From contig JADGCQ010000018.1 of assembly GCA_015228925.1 (NCBI GenBank), positions 1-44,025 of the forward strand: a stretch of 44,025 nucleotides of DNA, read 5' to 3'. Source of the DNA: Magnetococcales bacterium (lineage in GTDB: Bacteria; Pseudomonadota; Magnetococcia; Magnetococcales; UBA8363). The translations under genes and the position numbers were made by a program. Under the pieces are notes generated by a model. That model ran no database searches. It was given only the letters and a program-made list of their open reading frames with translations, and was not told the DNA's origin. Positions within the stretch are counted from its first letter, which is position 1; every line of letters starts with the position of its first letter. Shown here piece after piece: positions 18,078 through 27,550 of this stretch.

Positions 18078-18308
18078 ATGGAAACCATTTCGATTCAACT
18101 TCCCGATGATGTGGTGACGCGATTGCGCGATTTGGGGCAGGCGACCGGGCAGGATGCAAATTCCTGTCTGGTCGCAGCCATCCGGGAGTACCTGGACGAC
18201 CTTGAGGATTTGCATGATGCACAACAGCGCATGATCGAAATCCGGGCAGGTCGGAGCAAAACCTACAGCCTGGAAGAGGTGGAGCGTAGCCTTGGCTTGG
18301 CGGATTAG
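18078..18308 (+). CDS. RHH (CopG/ParD-like) antitoxin
   Basis: A 76-residue antitoxin. The N-terminus ETISIQLPDDVVTRLRDLGQ is a ribbon-helix-helix strand and helix, and DANSCLVAAIREYLDDLEDL the second helix. The tail (SKTYSLEEVERSLGLAD) would bind the toxin. GGGAGG lies eight bases before the ATG. It overlaps the RelE-type toxin gene by 17 bases. The 184-base space upstream (17894-18077) should hold the self-regulated promoter; I could not pick out a clear operator. Confidence 0.85.
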   Translation: METISIQLPDDVVTRLRDLGQATGQDANSCLVAAIREYLDDLEDLHDAQQRMIEIRAGRSKTYSLEEVERSLGLAD

Positions 18309-18561
18309 GTTCGACGATGCAGCCAGGAAGAACCTGGAAAAACTGGACAAGCCGGTTGCCAGACGCATTATCGAATTCTTGCGCAAGCGAGTGGCCATCC
18401 TGGACGACCCGCGCAGCATTGGCGAGGCCCTCAAGGGTTCCAGCCTGGGCGATTTTTGGAAATATCGTGTTGGCGACTACCGGGTCATTTGCGATATCGA
18501 GGACAGCACTTTACGCATCCTCGTCGTGAAGGTCGGCAACCGGCGGGAAGTGTATCGTTGA
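18292..18561 (+). CDS. RelE/ParE-family toxin
   Basis: An 89-residue toxin of the RelE/ParE fold. It opens AWRIRFDDAARKNLEKLDKP, contains LKGSSLGDFWKYRVGDYRVI, and ends LRILVVKVGNRREVYR, all typical of RelE mRNA interferases. The start is a TTG at 18292 inside the antitoxin gene, with GGAG about eight bases upstream; the family pattern begins right there, so TTG is favoured over any later ATG. The overlap with the antitoxin indicates coupled translation. It appears intact. Confidence 0.9.
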   Translation: MAWRIRFDDAARKNLEKLDKPVARRIIEFLRKRVAILDDPRSIGEALKGSSLGDFWKYRVGDYRVICDIEDSTLRILVVKVGNRREVYR

Positions 18562-18631
18562 GTTTTTCCAGATGGCACAGAAGATCATCGGTCTTGCAGG
18601 TATCAATCAAAATTGATATATGTCATCGGTT

Positions 18632-18670
18632 ATGAATGGACTCGATGTGATTACCAAACTGAAGAAGTGA
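18632..18670 (+). pseudogene. Possible hicA start fragment
   Basis: Just before the hicB remnant a 12-codon frame reads MNGLDVITKLKK and then stops. It resembles the beginning of HicA toxins, where a start like M-x-x-x-x-V-x-x-x-L-K-K is followed by x-G-W. Nothing more of HicA can be read. The evidence is weak and rests mainly on its place upstream of hicB. Confidence 0.25.
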
Positions 18671-18688
18671 CTGGGACTGGGAAGGCAA

Positions 18689-19109
18689 ATGAACATTCGC
18701 TATCCGGTTATTTTGGAACCACAAGAACCGACAGGATTCTTTGTCCGTTTTCCAGATTTGAGTGACACGTTCACCGAAGGAGCAACAGAGGAAGAGGCTT
18801 TGTTTAACGCCGCCGAGGTGTTGACGGCCATGTTGGAATGGCGAATGGACAACAACCAACCGTTACCAGAGCCTTCTACGGATGTGGTCGGAGCCACCGG
18901 ATATGTGGCACCGGACGCAAAGACTAGAAGCGGCTCTTCTTGTACGCCGATTCCGGGGAGACAGGTCCATGTCCGAAATTGCCAGAGCCATGGGAACTTC
19001 CTGGCCAGCGGCCAATCGGTTGGAAAATTGTCACCATTGGCCCTCATTGAAACAGCTTGAGAAGGTGGCTGCTGTTCTTGGTCATCGGCTGGTTATTTCT
19101 TTTGAATGA
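18689..19109 (+). pseudogene. HicB-type antitoxin broken by a frameshift
   Basis: Two frames together make one HicB. From 18689 the first frame gives the HicB N-domain (PVILEPQEPTGFFVRFPDLS, then FTEGATEEEALFNAAEVLTA and PLPEPST). From about 18915 the match moves to the +1 frame, giving LEAALLVRRFRGDRSMSEIA and later LEKVAAVLGHRLVISFE, the HTH C-domain, ending at 19109. The junction lies near 18915-18930. AAGG precedes the ATG by four bases. Either one base was gained (or two lost), or the assembly has an error. No working hicA is next to it, which favours true decay. Confidence 0.75.
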
Positions 19110-19138
19110 TTTTTTTTAAACGATTACCTGGTGAATCC

Positions 19139-21838
19139 ATGACCCCATCGCAACCTGTTCACGGCATTCCAGCCCTGAGTGATCAACTGGATGGCGGGGA
19201 TGTTCTGATCACCGTCAATCGTCGGTTATCCCGGCACCTTGCCCGAAGTATCAATGCCTTTAAGGTTTCCCAAGGGGTCGGTGCCTGGGGTAGTGCCGAG
19301 ATTATCCCTTTGTCGGCGTGGTTACACAAAAAATGGTTGGAAATTCTGGATCATGGTGCTGACCTGGAACAGGTTCCTCCAAGGCTCCTTTCGGGTTTGG
19401 CCGAAAGTCAGTTATGGGAAACCATCATTGGCGATCATGCCAAACGGGGACGGGCCATTCTTTGGCCACGGCAAACCGCATCTCTGGCGCAAAAAGGGTG
19501 GGAGCAGTTATTGCAATGGCGTTTGCCACCGCCAGTCGAGCAGTCCCGGGGGCATGAGGATACCGAAGCCTTTATTCAATGGGTGGCAACCTTTGAGAAA
19601 TATTTGGTGCGGGAAGGGTTGATCACTTCCGCCCAATTGCTGGGGTTCGTTGAAGGACAGTTGGATCGGTTGCCGCTTCCCCCCGGAATCATCTTGGCCG
19701 GTTTTGATGCCCCACCTCCGGCAACGGAACACTTTTTCTCTGCACTGCAAGAGCGGGGGATCAGGGTGGCGCATTATCAGCCGGAATCCTATCCCCCATC
19801 GGCGACCGTGCGGCTGTTGACAGATGGCGAAGAAGAAATTCGCAGTGCGGCGCAATGGGCTAAAACATGGTTGGAAGAGAGAAAAAAGGATGGGGATGCC
19901 GCTGGGACCGTCGGGATTATCCATCCCAACTTATCCCAATGGCGCAGCCAGGTCATCCGTATCTTCACCGAGGTGTTCTATCCTGGTGCTTTGGAATTCA
20001 ATACCCTGCCGGATCGTCCGGTATTTAATCTTTCATTGGGATTTCCCCTGATCCAAAGCCAGATGATCGCCGATGCCTTGTTTTTCCTTACCCTTTGTCG
20101 GGATGGTTTTTGTACCCCAGCTACGGCAAGACGCCTGTTGTTCAGTCCGTATTGCGCCGGTGGTGTCTCTGAACGTGCGGCGCGGGCTTTGCGGGATGTG
20201 CAGTGGCGTGAAATGGGCTGGGAACGCCTATCCCTGAAAGAGATGGCCGTTTTGGCCGAGGAAGGGGGGCAAACCCCTCTCTTGGCAAAGCTGGTGAATG
20301 ATCTGGCGGGGTGGGGGACACACGAGGCGATGACCTCTTTGGAACACCCCCCGTGGGAATGGCCGGGTCGATTCTCCAAAGTGTTGAAACAGATGGGTTG
20401 GCCAGGGGAAAAATCATCGTCCAGTACCGATTTTCAATTGCTCGATTCCTGGGAATCGTTGCTGGAAAGCTTGGCGGTGCTGGCGATGGTGCCAATCGCT
20501 ATGGATTATTCCAGAGCTTTGACGATTTTGCATGATGTAGCGGGATCGACGGTGTTTCAGCCCGAAGGGGGGGCGGATGCCCCGATACAGATTCTTGGAT
20601 CGCTGGAAGCAGGCGGAGAAACATTTGCGGCATTGTGGATCATGGGGTTGTCCGATGATGTATGGCCCCCCCGTCCTGAGCCGAATCCATTCCTCCCCCG
20701 CGCATTTCAAAGAGATCATGATATGCCCCGTTCCTCCAGTGGGCGTGAATATGATTTTGCCGCCAAAATTACCCACTATCTCCTGGGGGCGGCACCCACC
20801 GTCATCGTGAGCGCACCACAGCGCGATGGCGATTTGGAACTGCGTATCAGCCCTTTTCTGCGTGGGATGACCCAAACACCATCCCCAGAAGTGGCACACC
20901 CCGATTTTTCCCATTTGGTCCTTCAGTCCGGGTACCTGGAGGAAATATCGGAAGATCGTCCACCTCCGTTGCCAACCAAAGAGACCTTTTCTTGTGGCAC
21001 CGGCTTGCTCAAAGCGCAATCGTTGTGCCCGTTTCAGGCATTCGCCCGCTACCGATTGTTTGCCCAATCTTTGCCGGATATCCAGATGGGGCTTTCGCCG
21101 ATGTTACGGGGGCAGATCACACACCGCGTCCTGGCACAGTTATTGGCCAAAAATTTTTCCATGAAACAGTGGCGGACATTGCCGGAAGACCAGCGTTTGG
21201 CGGCCATGGAAAAGGCGTGCCGTCAGGGGATTGCGTTGGAGGCGAAAGAATTGGAAAAACGGGTTCCTCAAGGATTGTTGGAACTGGAGTATTTCCGGCA
21301 GATCTCCCTGTTGCAAAAATGGATGGCCATCGAGGAGCGTAGGGAGGCCGATTTTATTGTGCATGAAGTGGAAAAATCTGGAACCATGCACATCGGTTGC
21401 CTGGATCTGCGTTATCGTATGGATCGTGTCGATCGGCTGGAAGCGGATCACCGGGTTCTCATCGACTATAAAACCGGCATGGTCAAAATCGGCGACTGGT
21501 TTGGTTTGCGCCCCAGAGATCCGCAAATGCCTTTTTATGCCTTGGCTTTGGATGAGGGGAAAATGGTCGCTATGGCGTATGGGCAGTTATCGCGCCAATT
21601 GAAAGGGTTTGTGGGTTTGACGCAAAAAGCGGGGATACTGCCGGGTATTGCCGGGATCAAAGGTTATCAGGATGAACTGGATGACACGGAAATGGAGGAT
21701 TTGACGCAAACTTGGCAGTCTAACATTCAGCAATTGATTGCGGAGTTTTCCCAAGGAGAAGTGCGCGTTGATCCTCTGGCAGGAGCCTGTGGGCAGTGTG
21801 ATCTGGGGCCTTTGTGCCGGTTTGATGAAACGATCTGA
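19139..21838 (+). CDS. AddB-like PD-(D/E)XK nuclease with Fe-S cluster motif
   Basis: An 899-residue protein like the probable DNA repair proteins (TIGR03623 type) that pair with UvrD-type helicases. The N-terminal half is a helicase-like AddB fold without a clear Walker A. The C-terminal third is a RecB-family nuclease: IDYKTG with Asp776 and Lys778. A four-cysteine iron-sulphur pattern is present, Cys630 in AQSLCPFQAF and Cys884, Cys887 and Cys893 in ACGQCDLGPLCRF. With the next gene it would process double-strand breaks for recombination. The ATG at 19139 is chosen; an ATG at 19106 overlapping the hicB stop has no ribosome site. The helicase gene starts eight bases after its stop. Confidence 0.82.
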   Translation: MTPSQPVHGIPALSDQLDGGDVLITVNRRLSRHLARSINAFKVSQGVGAWGSAEIIPLSAWLHKKWLEILDHGADLEQVPPRLLSGLAESQLWETIIGDHAKRGRAILWPRQTASLAQKGWEQLLQWRLPPPVEQSRGHEDTEAFIQWVATFEKYLVREGLITSAQLLGFVEGQLDRLPLPPGIILAGFDAPPPATEHFFSALQERGIRVAHYQPESYPPSATVRLLTDGEEEIRSAAQWAKTWLEERKKDGDAAGTVGIIHPNLSQWRSQVIRIFTEVFYPGALEFNTLPDRPVFNLSLGFPLIQSQMIADALFFLTLCRDGFCTPATARRLLFSPYCAGGVSERAARALRDVQWREMGWERLSLKEMAVLAEEGGQTPLLAKLVNDLAGWGTHEAMTSLEHPPWEWPGRFSKVLKQMGWPGEKSSSSTDFQLLDSWESLLESLAVLAMVPIAMDYSRALTILHDVAGSTVFQPEGGADAPIQILGSLEAGGETFAALWIMGLSDDVWPPRPEPNPFLPRAFQRDHDMPRSSSGREYDFAAKITHYLLGAAPTVIVSAPQRDGDLELRISPFLRGMTQTPSPEVAHPDFSHLVLQSGYLEEISEDRPPPLPTKETFSCGTGLLKAQSLCPFQAFARYRLFAQSLPDIQMGLSPMLRGQITHRVLAQLLAKNFSMKQWRTLPEDQRLAAMEKACRQGIALEAKELEKRVPQGLLELEYFRQISLLQKWMAIEERREADFIVHEVEKSGTMHIGCLDLRYRMDRVDRLEADHRVLIDYKTGMVKIGDWFGLRPRDPQMPFYALALDEGKMVAMAYGQLSRQLKGFVGLTQKAGILPGIAGIKGYQDELDDTEMEDLTQTWQSNIQQLIAEFSQGEVRVDPLAGACGQCDLGPLCRFDETI

Positions 21839-21846
21839 GGATTGAA

Positions 21847-24800
21847 ATGATGCCATTGATTGACCATTCGGCACGCACAACCGCGTTGGACATAACCCGA
21901 TCCTTTATCGTTCAGGCCCCGGCGGGTTCGGGAAAAACCGGATTGTTGACGCAAAGGATTTTGGCACTTTTGGGGAGCGTGGAGCAGCCCGAAGAAATTG
22001 TCGCCATCACCTTTACCCGCAAGGCGGCGGCGGAAATGAAGCAGCGGGTATTGCAATCGTTAGCGAATAAGACGCCACCTCCCCCAAAGGATTCTTTTGC
22101 CCAGAAAACCTGGGATCTCGCTCAAATCGTCTTACAAAGAGACCACCAACGGCAATGGCGGTTGCAGGATAACCCCAACCGTTTGCATATCATGACCATC
22201 GATGCCCTGTGCCATGCCATGGTGAGACAATTACCCCTCCTGACCGAATTGGGGGGTAAGGCGACGTTGACGGAATATCCCCAAGTGTTTTACCAACGCG
22301 CTGCACGAGAAACCTTGGATGTGTTGGATGTCGATGTCCCCTGGAAATGGGCGGTGGTCCGTCTTTTTAAACATTTGGATAATGATTGGGCCAGGGTTGA
22401 ATCCATGCTGGCCGACCTGCTGGCCCGTCGTGATCAATGGCTGCGCCATGTGGGGCAAGAGGTCGATGAATCCTTGCGCAATCGCCTCAACGCCAGCCTT
22501 AAAGCCATGATTCGCTTGGAGTTGCAAACGGTTCGCGGGATGATTTCCCCGCCGATGTGGAGAAAAATAATCCCCATCATGGATTTTTCCCGGCGGCAAC
22601 TGGCTGCCATCAGCGAAAACGGATCACCGTGGATTGGGCGAACCAACCCTCCCGGCAGTGAAGTCGAGGATGTCCCTTTATGGCATGAACTGGCGGAGAC
22701 GCTACTAACCAGGGATGGAGGATGGAGAAAACAAGTCAATATCAGACATGGTTTTCCCCCCAAGTCCAAAGCGAGTACCGCGAAGGAGGGGACTCTTTGG
22801 GATTCCATGAAAAAAGAGACTCTCTGGCTGATTGACCTATTGGCGGGGGTGGATCATCTGGGCGAAGTGCTGCACGCGGTGCGCCAAGTGCCGGCAGCCT
22901 TGTATTCTCAACAACAATGGGAAATTCTTCAGGCATTATTGACCCTCCTCAAGGTGGCTGCCGGTCACTTGATGGTTCAGTTTGCGACCCAGGAGGTGGT
23001 TGATCATGCGGAGGTGGCCCGGCGGGCGATCCTGGCATTGGGGGCGACCGATAACCCTTCCGAGTTGGCTTTGCGCTTGGATCACCGTATTCGCCATCTC
23101 CTGGTGGATGAGTTTCAGGATACCTCGCGTTTGCAGTATGAACTCTTGGAACGGTTGGTGGCGGGATGGGAACCGGATGGGGGGAATACCCTGTTTTTGG
23201 TCGGCGATCCCATGCAATCCATCTATCGATTTCGGGAAGCGGATGTGGGGTTGTTTTTGACGGTGCAACGGGAAGGGATTGGCTTGGTCAAAACGGTTCC
23301 GCTGCATCTGGTCGTCAATTTTCGTTCTGTCCCAGGTATTGTGAACTGGGTCAATGCGGCGATGCAAACCGCTTTTCCCGCGATGGCACGCCCGGAAATG
23401 GGGGCGGTCCCGTTCCAGGCTTCGCAGGCGAACTCCCAGGAACAGAGTGATACGGCGGTGACGATCCAGGGATGTGATGATCGTGAGGCTGAAGCGCGTG
23501 AAGCCGTGAATTTGGCAGCCCAGGCGATGAAGCAACACCAAAGTGTCTGTATCCTGACCCGCACCCGCAACCACCTCATCCACATCCTGCCGCTACTGGA
23601 TGAGGAAAATTTAAGCTACCAGGCGGTGGATTTATTTCCCCTGGCTGGGCGGATGGTGATCAAAGATTTATTGGCACTGACACGCGCCTTGATCCATCCT
23701 GGGGATCGCATCGCTTGGCTGGCATTACTCCGCGCCCCTTGGTGTGGTTTGTCGCTGTCGGATCTTCTGGCATTGACGCAAGGGAAATCCAAGGCGACCA
23801 TCCTCGATTGCTTGAATCATCCCGAATGCGATGATCAGGTTTCCGCTGTGGGAAAAACCATTCTGGCACGGGTACGCCCCATCTTGAATACCGCACTGGC
23901 CCAGAGGGGTCATTGGAACCCGTTTCCAGGTCCGGGGACATTGCGGCGTTGGATTGAAGGAACCTGGCGGCAGTTGGGTGCCTCGGCCACTTTGGATAGC
24001 CCCCACCATTTGGAAGATGCAAAAAGTTTTTTCGATCTTTTGGAAACGATGGAAAGCGGTGGTCGTGAATTGGATGCCCAAACGCTGGAAAACGCGGTAT
24101 CTAACCTTTTCTCCGGGATCGACCCCCGCGCTTCCCAGTCCAAACTGGTGGTGATGACCATACACAAGGCCAAAGGGTTGGAGTTTGATTGTGTCATCAT
24201 CCCCGGTGTGGATCGACAGCCAAGATCAGATTCAGCGCAACTTCTGTTGTGGATGGATCCACTGGTTCAGTCGGGGGGGGGCTTGTTTGAAGAATCCATG
24301 GCCCCGTTGCTGGCTCCCATCGGCAGTTGGGATGGGGGGGATGGCGATCCTATCTACCGTTTTATCCAGGGGATGGAACAGGAAAAGTCACACAATGAGG
24401 TGTGTCGATTGCTGTATGTCGCGGTGACGCGGGCGAAAAAACAGTTGCATCTTCTGGGGTTATCGCAAAAAGTAGATGGCGGGCCAGCGTCAGGTTCATT
24501 TTTGGCGGCGTTGTGGTCATGCGTCGGTGAAACGTTTGCGACACGAGAGGCGGACTTGGCCTTGGACGAAGAGGTTCAGGATGCAACCAGGATCATCCCG
24601 CCCCATGTTCGTCTTCGCGCCGATTGGCACTGGCCCCCAAAGCCTGCCTGGATGGGACAATCCGATCTTCCCGATATACACCATGGCGAGCCTATCCTGT
24701 TTGACTGGGTTGGTACCGAAGCGCGTTTGGTGGGGGTCGTCATGCACCGTTTTCTGGCCCGCATGGCTACCGACGGTGTTGAACAATGGTCTCCCACACG

Positions 24801-25242
24801 CATTGCGCAATACCGAGATGTTTTCAGGAACCATCTGGTTACGTTGGGGATGGCGGAACCTTTTATGGATGCTGCCCTGGAAGGGGTGACCAGGGGACTT
24901 GTCACCGCATTGACTTCCCAAAAGGGACGTTGGGTTTTGGATGCGCAGCATCAGGAATCCCGTTCGGAATGGGGGGTGACGGGGGTGGAGAAAACAGGGA
25001 CTGTGAGCGTGACCATCGACCGTTCTTTTGTGGATCGGGAAGGCCATCGCTGGATCATCGATTATAAAACCAGCCGACACGAAGGGGGGGATAGAGAGGG
25101 TTTTCTGGCCAATGAAAAGTTACGTTATCAGGAGCAAATGGATCGCTACGCCCGGCTGGTGCATGCCATGGAGAGCCGCCCTATCCGTTTGGGATTGTAC
25201 TTTCCGTTGATGGATGCATGGCTGGAATGGTCCTGGGGGTGA
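21847..25242 (+). CDS. AddA-like UvrD-family helicase-nuclease
   Basis: A 1131-residue superfamily 1 helicase with a RecB-type nuclease tail. Walker A is APAGSGKTGLLTQR (Lys30), followed by VAITFTRKAAAEMKQRVL. Motif II/III region is LLVDEFQDTSRLQYELLE and FLVGDPMQSIYRFREADVG. Later motifs are VMTIHKAKGLEFDCVIIPG and RLLYVAVTRAKKQLHLLG. The C-terminus has RWIIDYKTSRHEGGD, the nuclease motif, near residue 1070. AGGA lies six bases before the ATG. Together with the AddB-like gene it forms an AddAB-type break-repair enzyme. Such enzymes load RecA and degrade linear DNA ends, including phage DNA. It converges with cheV. Confidence 0.88.
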   Translation: MMPLIDHSARTTALDITRSFIVQAPAGSGKTGLLTQRILALLGSVEQPEEIVAITFTRKAAAEMKQRVLQSLANKTPPPPKDSFAQKTWDLAQIVLQRDHQRQWRLQDNPNRLHIMTIDALCHAMVRQLPLLTELGGKATLTEYPQVFYQRAARETLDVLDVDVPWKWAVVRLFKHLDNDWARVESMLADLLARRDQWLRHVGQEVDESLRNRLNASLKAMIRLELQTVRGMISPPMWRKIIPIMDFSRRQLAAISENGSPWIGRTNPPGSEVEDVPLWHELAETLLTRDGGWRKQVNIRHGFPPKSKASTAKEGTLWDSMKKETLWLIDLLAGVDHLGEVLHAVRQVPAALYSQQQWEILQALLTLLKVAAGHLMVQFATQEVVDHAEVARRAILALGATDNPSELALRLDHRIRHLLVDEFQDTSRLQYELLERLVAGWEPDGGNTLFLVGDPMQSIYRFREADVGLFLTVQREGIGLVKTVPLHLVVNFRSVPGIVNWVNAAMQTAFPAMARPEMGAVPFQASQANSQEQSDTAVTIQGCDDREAEAREAVNLAAQAMKQHQSVCILTRTRNHLIHILPLLDEENLSYQAVDLFPLAGRMVIKDLLALTRALIHPGDRIAWLALLRAPWCGLSLSDLLALTQGKSKATILDCLNHPECDDQVSAVGKTILARVRPILNTALAQRGHWNPFPGPGTLRRWIEGTWRQLGASATLDSPHHLEDAKSFFDLLETMESGGRELDAQTLENAVSNLFSGIDPRASQSKLVVMTIHKAKGLEFDCVIIPGVDRQPRSDSAQLLLWMDPLVQSGGGLFEESMAPLLAPIGSWDGGDGDPIYRFIQGMEQEKSHNEVCRLLYVAVTRAKKQLHLLGLSQKVDGGPASGSFLAALWSCVGETFATREADLALDEEVQDATRIIPPHVRLRADWHWPPKPAWMGQSDLPDIHHGEPILFDWVGTEARLVGVVMHRFLARMATDGVEQWSPTRIAQYRDVFRNHLVTLGMAEPFMDAALEGVTRGLVTALTSQKGRWVLDAQHQESRSEWGVTGVEKTGTVSVTIDRSFVDREGHRWIIDYKTSRHEGGDREGFLANEKLRYQEQMDRYARLVHAMESRPIRLGLYFPLMDAWLEWSWG

Positions 25243-25263
25243 CGGATACCCAAAGTGTTTGCT

Positions 25264-26208
25264 TTAGACCTGTCCCGATACCTTGGCGTGCCATCGCAAC
25301 ACCAATGAGGCGATGGAATTGGCTTGGTATTTGGGGATAAAGTCATCGGCCCCCATTTCAAGGGCCTTGACTCGGTTGGATTCGTTGCTCATGGAACTGT
25401 GCAGGGCCATGGGGATAGTGGAAAGTCGCGTATCGGTGTGTTGTTTCATCTTTCGGGTAAAGGTGAAACCATCCATGCCAGGCATTTCAATATCGGAAAT
25501 AATGAGGGCGTACAGAGGATCGGAACTGGACTGATAATTGTGCAGGAGATATTCATAGGCTTGCGCGGCGGCGTTGAAGGATTCGTAGGGGGTACCCATT
25601 TGTTCCAAGGTTTTTTCGATTTGGCCGCGGGCTGCTTTTGAATCATCGACGACCATGACTTTAAAGTTGGATATGTCCACCTCCTGCTTTTTGGCGAGAA
25701 GTTCATCGGCAATAATTTCGTCGGATCCGATGATTTCGCCCAGTATTTTTTCGACATCAAGAATTTGGATGGCGTCGCCGTTTTTTTCATAAGTCAGGGC
25801 GGTGAGATAGGCATTATCCAGGAAGTTGCTGCCGGGGCTTTTGATCTCCTCCCAGCTTCGGGTAATCAGTTTATTGGGTTGGCTCACCATGAGTCCCTGG
25901 ATCATGCCGCTGTATTCGCAGACGATGACATAGCTGAGTTCTTTGCCCACCTGAATGGGGGCCAATCCCAGGGCCAATCCCAGATCGATGACCGTGACCA
26001 CCTTGCCACGAAAATCCATGGCCCCGACGATGGCGGGTTGGGTCTGCGGCATTTCGGTGATTTCTTTGGGGGTTTCCACTACTTCAATGATTTTGAAGAC
26101 ATTTACACCATATTGTTGCTTATCGGACAAGAAAAACGTCAACATTTCCATTTGGTTGGAAAAGGCAAGATTGGCGCGTTGGGAAATTTCATCCATCATG
26201 TTGTCCAT
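25264..26208 (-). CDS. cheV: CheV chemotaxis coupling protein (CheW-REC)
   Basis: A 314-residue protein with an N-terminal CheW domain (residues ~20-165, with VNVFKIIEVVETPKEITEMP and IVGAMDFRGKVVTVIDLG) and a C-terminal receiver domain (~180-310). The receiver has VMVVDDSKAARGQIEKTLEQ, the phospho-acceptor Asp in LIISDIEMPGMDGF near residue 240, and the Lys in DDFIPKYQ. CheV links chemoreceptors to CheA and adjusts adaptation through phosphorylation. AAGG stands seven bases before the ATG. It is 38 bases downstream of an unrecognised gene in the same direction. No other che gene is near. Confidence 0.93.
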   Translation of the reverse strand: MDNMMDEISQRANLAFSNQMEMLTFFLSDKQQYGVNVFKIIEVVETPKEITEMPQTQPAIVGAMDFRGKVVTVIDLGLALGLAPIQVGKELSYVIVCEYSGMIQGLMVSQPNKLITRSWEEIKSPGSNFLDNAYLTALTYEKNGDAIQILDVEKILGEIIGSDEIIADELLAKKQEVDISNFKVMVVDDSKAARGQIEKTLEQMGTPYESFNAAAQAYEYLLHNYQSSSDPLYALIISDIEMPGMDGFTFTRKMKQHTDTRLSTIPMALHSSMSNESNRVKALEMGADDFIPKYQANSIASLVLRWHAKVSGQV

Positions 26209-26246
26209 GGTCTTACCTTTTTTACTTGTGAGTGATGTTTTTTCGA

Positions 26247-27065
26247 TCAGGCGTGTATCAGATTATTGTCGCGCATCGCAAGGATAATGTCCCACATTTT
26301 TTTTACGTTTTCTTCTTTTCCTTGGAAATGGATGACGGCAGCTCCGGCACAATCATCCGTCCCTCCGGCGGCAACGACAGTCGCCTCGACATTGGCAAGA
26401 ATGCGCATGGCCTGTAATTCGGTGACGATGGTGGCACTACCGGCCATGATCGGGATGAGTCCGACGGCGATACCCATGACCCGTTGGGGAACCCCTTGTC
26501 CCAACAGGCCCATGGCTTTGGGGACCGATGGGATGAGTTTTTCGAGGGTAACGGGGATGATGAGGGAACCGCCACGGGCGTAGAGAATGGAGAGGGCGAC
26601 ACCAATGCTGCCACCGGTAGGCGACCCCAGGAGGATGGCGGCGTTGCCCTGGGGGTCGATGGCATTGGCCCCTTTGAGGTAGATATCGCCTGGGCCAAAC
26701 TTTTCCAGGAGAGGGGCGGGCCAACCACGGGTTATATGACCTTGGTCGAAGAGGTAGGGACCGGGTCCGCGTGAATCTTTGGGTGTTTCTCCCAGGCGGG
26801 CGTTACGGATTTGGCCGACGGCGAAGGTATCACGGCCAGGGTCTTCTTTGAGAAGGTGGTGAATGACGTGACGGGCGGTGGAACTTCCGACGATAACCAT
26901 GTGACCGGAGTGGCGTTTTTCCTGGACCTGTTGCAGTGAAGCGACCGCTTGGCCGACCAATGCTCTGGCTTCTCCTGGGCGCAGAACCACCACGGCACTG
27001 GTTGTTTGGGCATTGGCATCCGGTTCAAAATGGGGTGTGTGATCGATGGGGTTATCAAGCATCAT
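26247..27065 (-). CDS. Unrecognised conserved-looking protein upstream of cheV
   Basis: A 272-residue soluble protein that I cannot place. The start at 27065 (first of two ATGs) has AGGA just upstream; the frame extends to a TTG at 27185 with no support. It is rich in glycine turns: MVIVGSSTARHVIHHLL, GPGPYLFDQGHITRGWP, GDIYLKGANAIDPQGNAAIL, GSPTGGSIGVALSILYARGG, and TVVAAGGTDDCAGAAVIHFQ. The pattern suggests an alpha/beta enzyme, perhaps of the sugar-isomerase/CoA-transferase (NagB/RpiA-like) type, but this is impression only. It is the first gene of a leftward pair with cheV. Codon use and GC look native. The 287-base gap upstream (27066-27352) shows no gene. Confidence 0.65.
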   Translation of the reverse strand: MMLDNPIDHTPHFEPDANAQTTSAVVVLRPGEARALVGQAVASLQQVQEKRHSGHMVIVGSSTARHVIHHLLKEDPGRDTFAVGQIRNARLGETPKDSRGPGPYLFDQGHITRGWPAPLLEKFGPGDIYLKGANAIDPQGNAAILLGSPTGGSIGVALSILYARGGSLIIPVTLEKLIPSVPKAMGLLGQGVPQRVMGIAVGLIPIMAGSATIVTELQAMRILANVEATVVAAGGTDDCAGAAVIHFQGKEENVKKMWDIILAMRDNNLIHA

Positions 27066-27352
27066 ATTTTCCTGAAGATTTGTATCTGACCAGCCCAATT
27101 CCACGCAAAGTGGCATCTGTCTCGCGCTGAGTATAACACACTGTAAATTATTGACAATGACCTGTTTGCTTTCTGTCGGCAGCAAATGAATTATCCGGTC
27201 TTGGATAGGGGTGGTATCCCACGATGTGACGGATCGGCATCTGATAACGGGATGGCGTGGAAAATTGGGTGGAAGTCCGGTACAGTAGGGGGGAGGGGGA
27301 GATCAAGCGTATGTTTGGGCGGATGGATGAAACAGCAGGAGAGAGCGTGATC

Positions 27353-27550
27353 ATGGACATTACCCAAAGACTCCAACAAAAGGTGATCGGTTTATCACCA
27401 TCTCTTGCGCAATAGGTTCTTGATTTTATTGGATATTTAGAATACGTTCATCAGCGTGATCAGGAATCTGACCTATTGAAACATGCCCAGCAGAGATCCA
27501 TGCGCAAGGTTTGGGACAATCCGACTGACGAGGTATGGAATGACATGTAA
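27353..27550 (+). pseudogene. DUF2281-type antitoxin interrupted by an amber codon
   Basis: Reading from ATG 27353 gives MDITQRLQQKVIGLSPSLAQ, a TAG, then VLDFIGYLEYVHQRDQ and RSMRKVWDNPTDEVWNDM before TAA at 27548. Read through, the 65-codon frame matches the DUF2281/addiction-module antitoxin layout, in which x-V-L-D-F-x-x-Y-L follows LPxxxQ and the C-terminus ends W-x-N-P-x-D-x-x-W/Y. One C-to-T change (CAG to TAG) would explain the break. Right after it, another frame reads KPGMLVTTPFPS before a stop, recalling the start of PemK/MazF toxins (K-x-G-D-x-V-x-x-P-F-P). The pair looks dead. The 27551-27663 stretch has no other gene. Confidence 0.65.
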
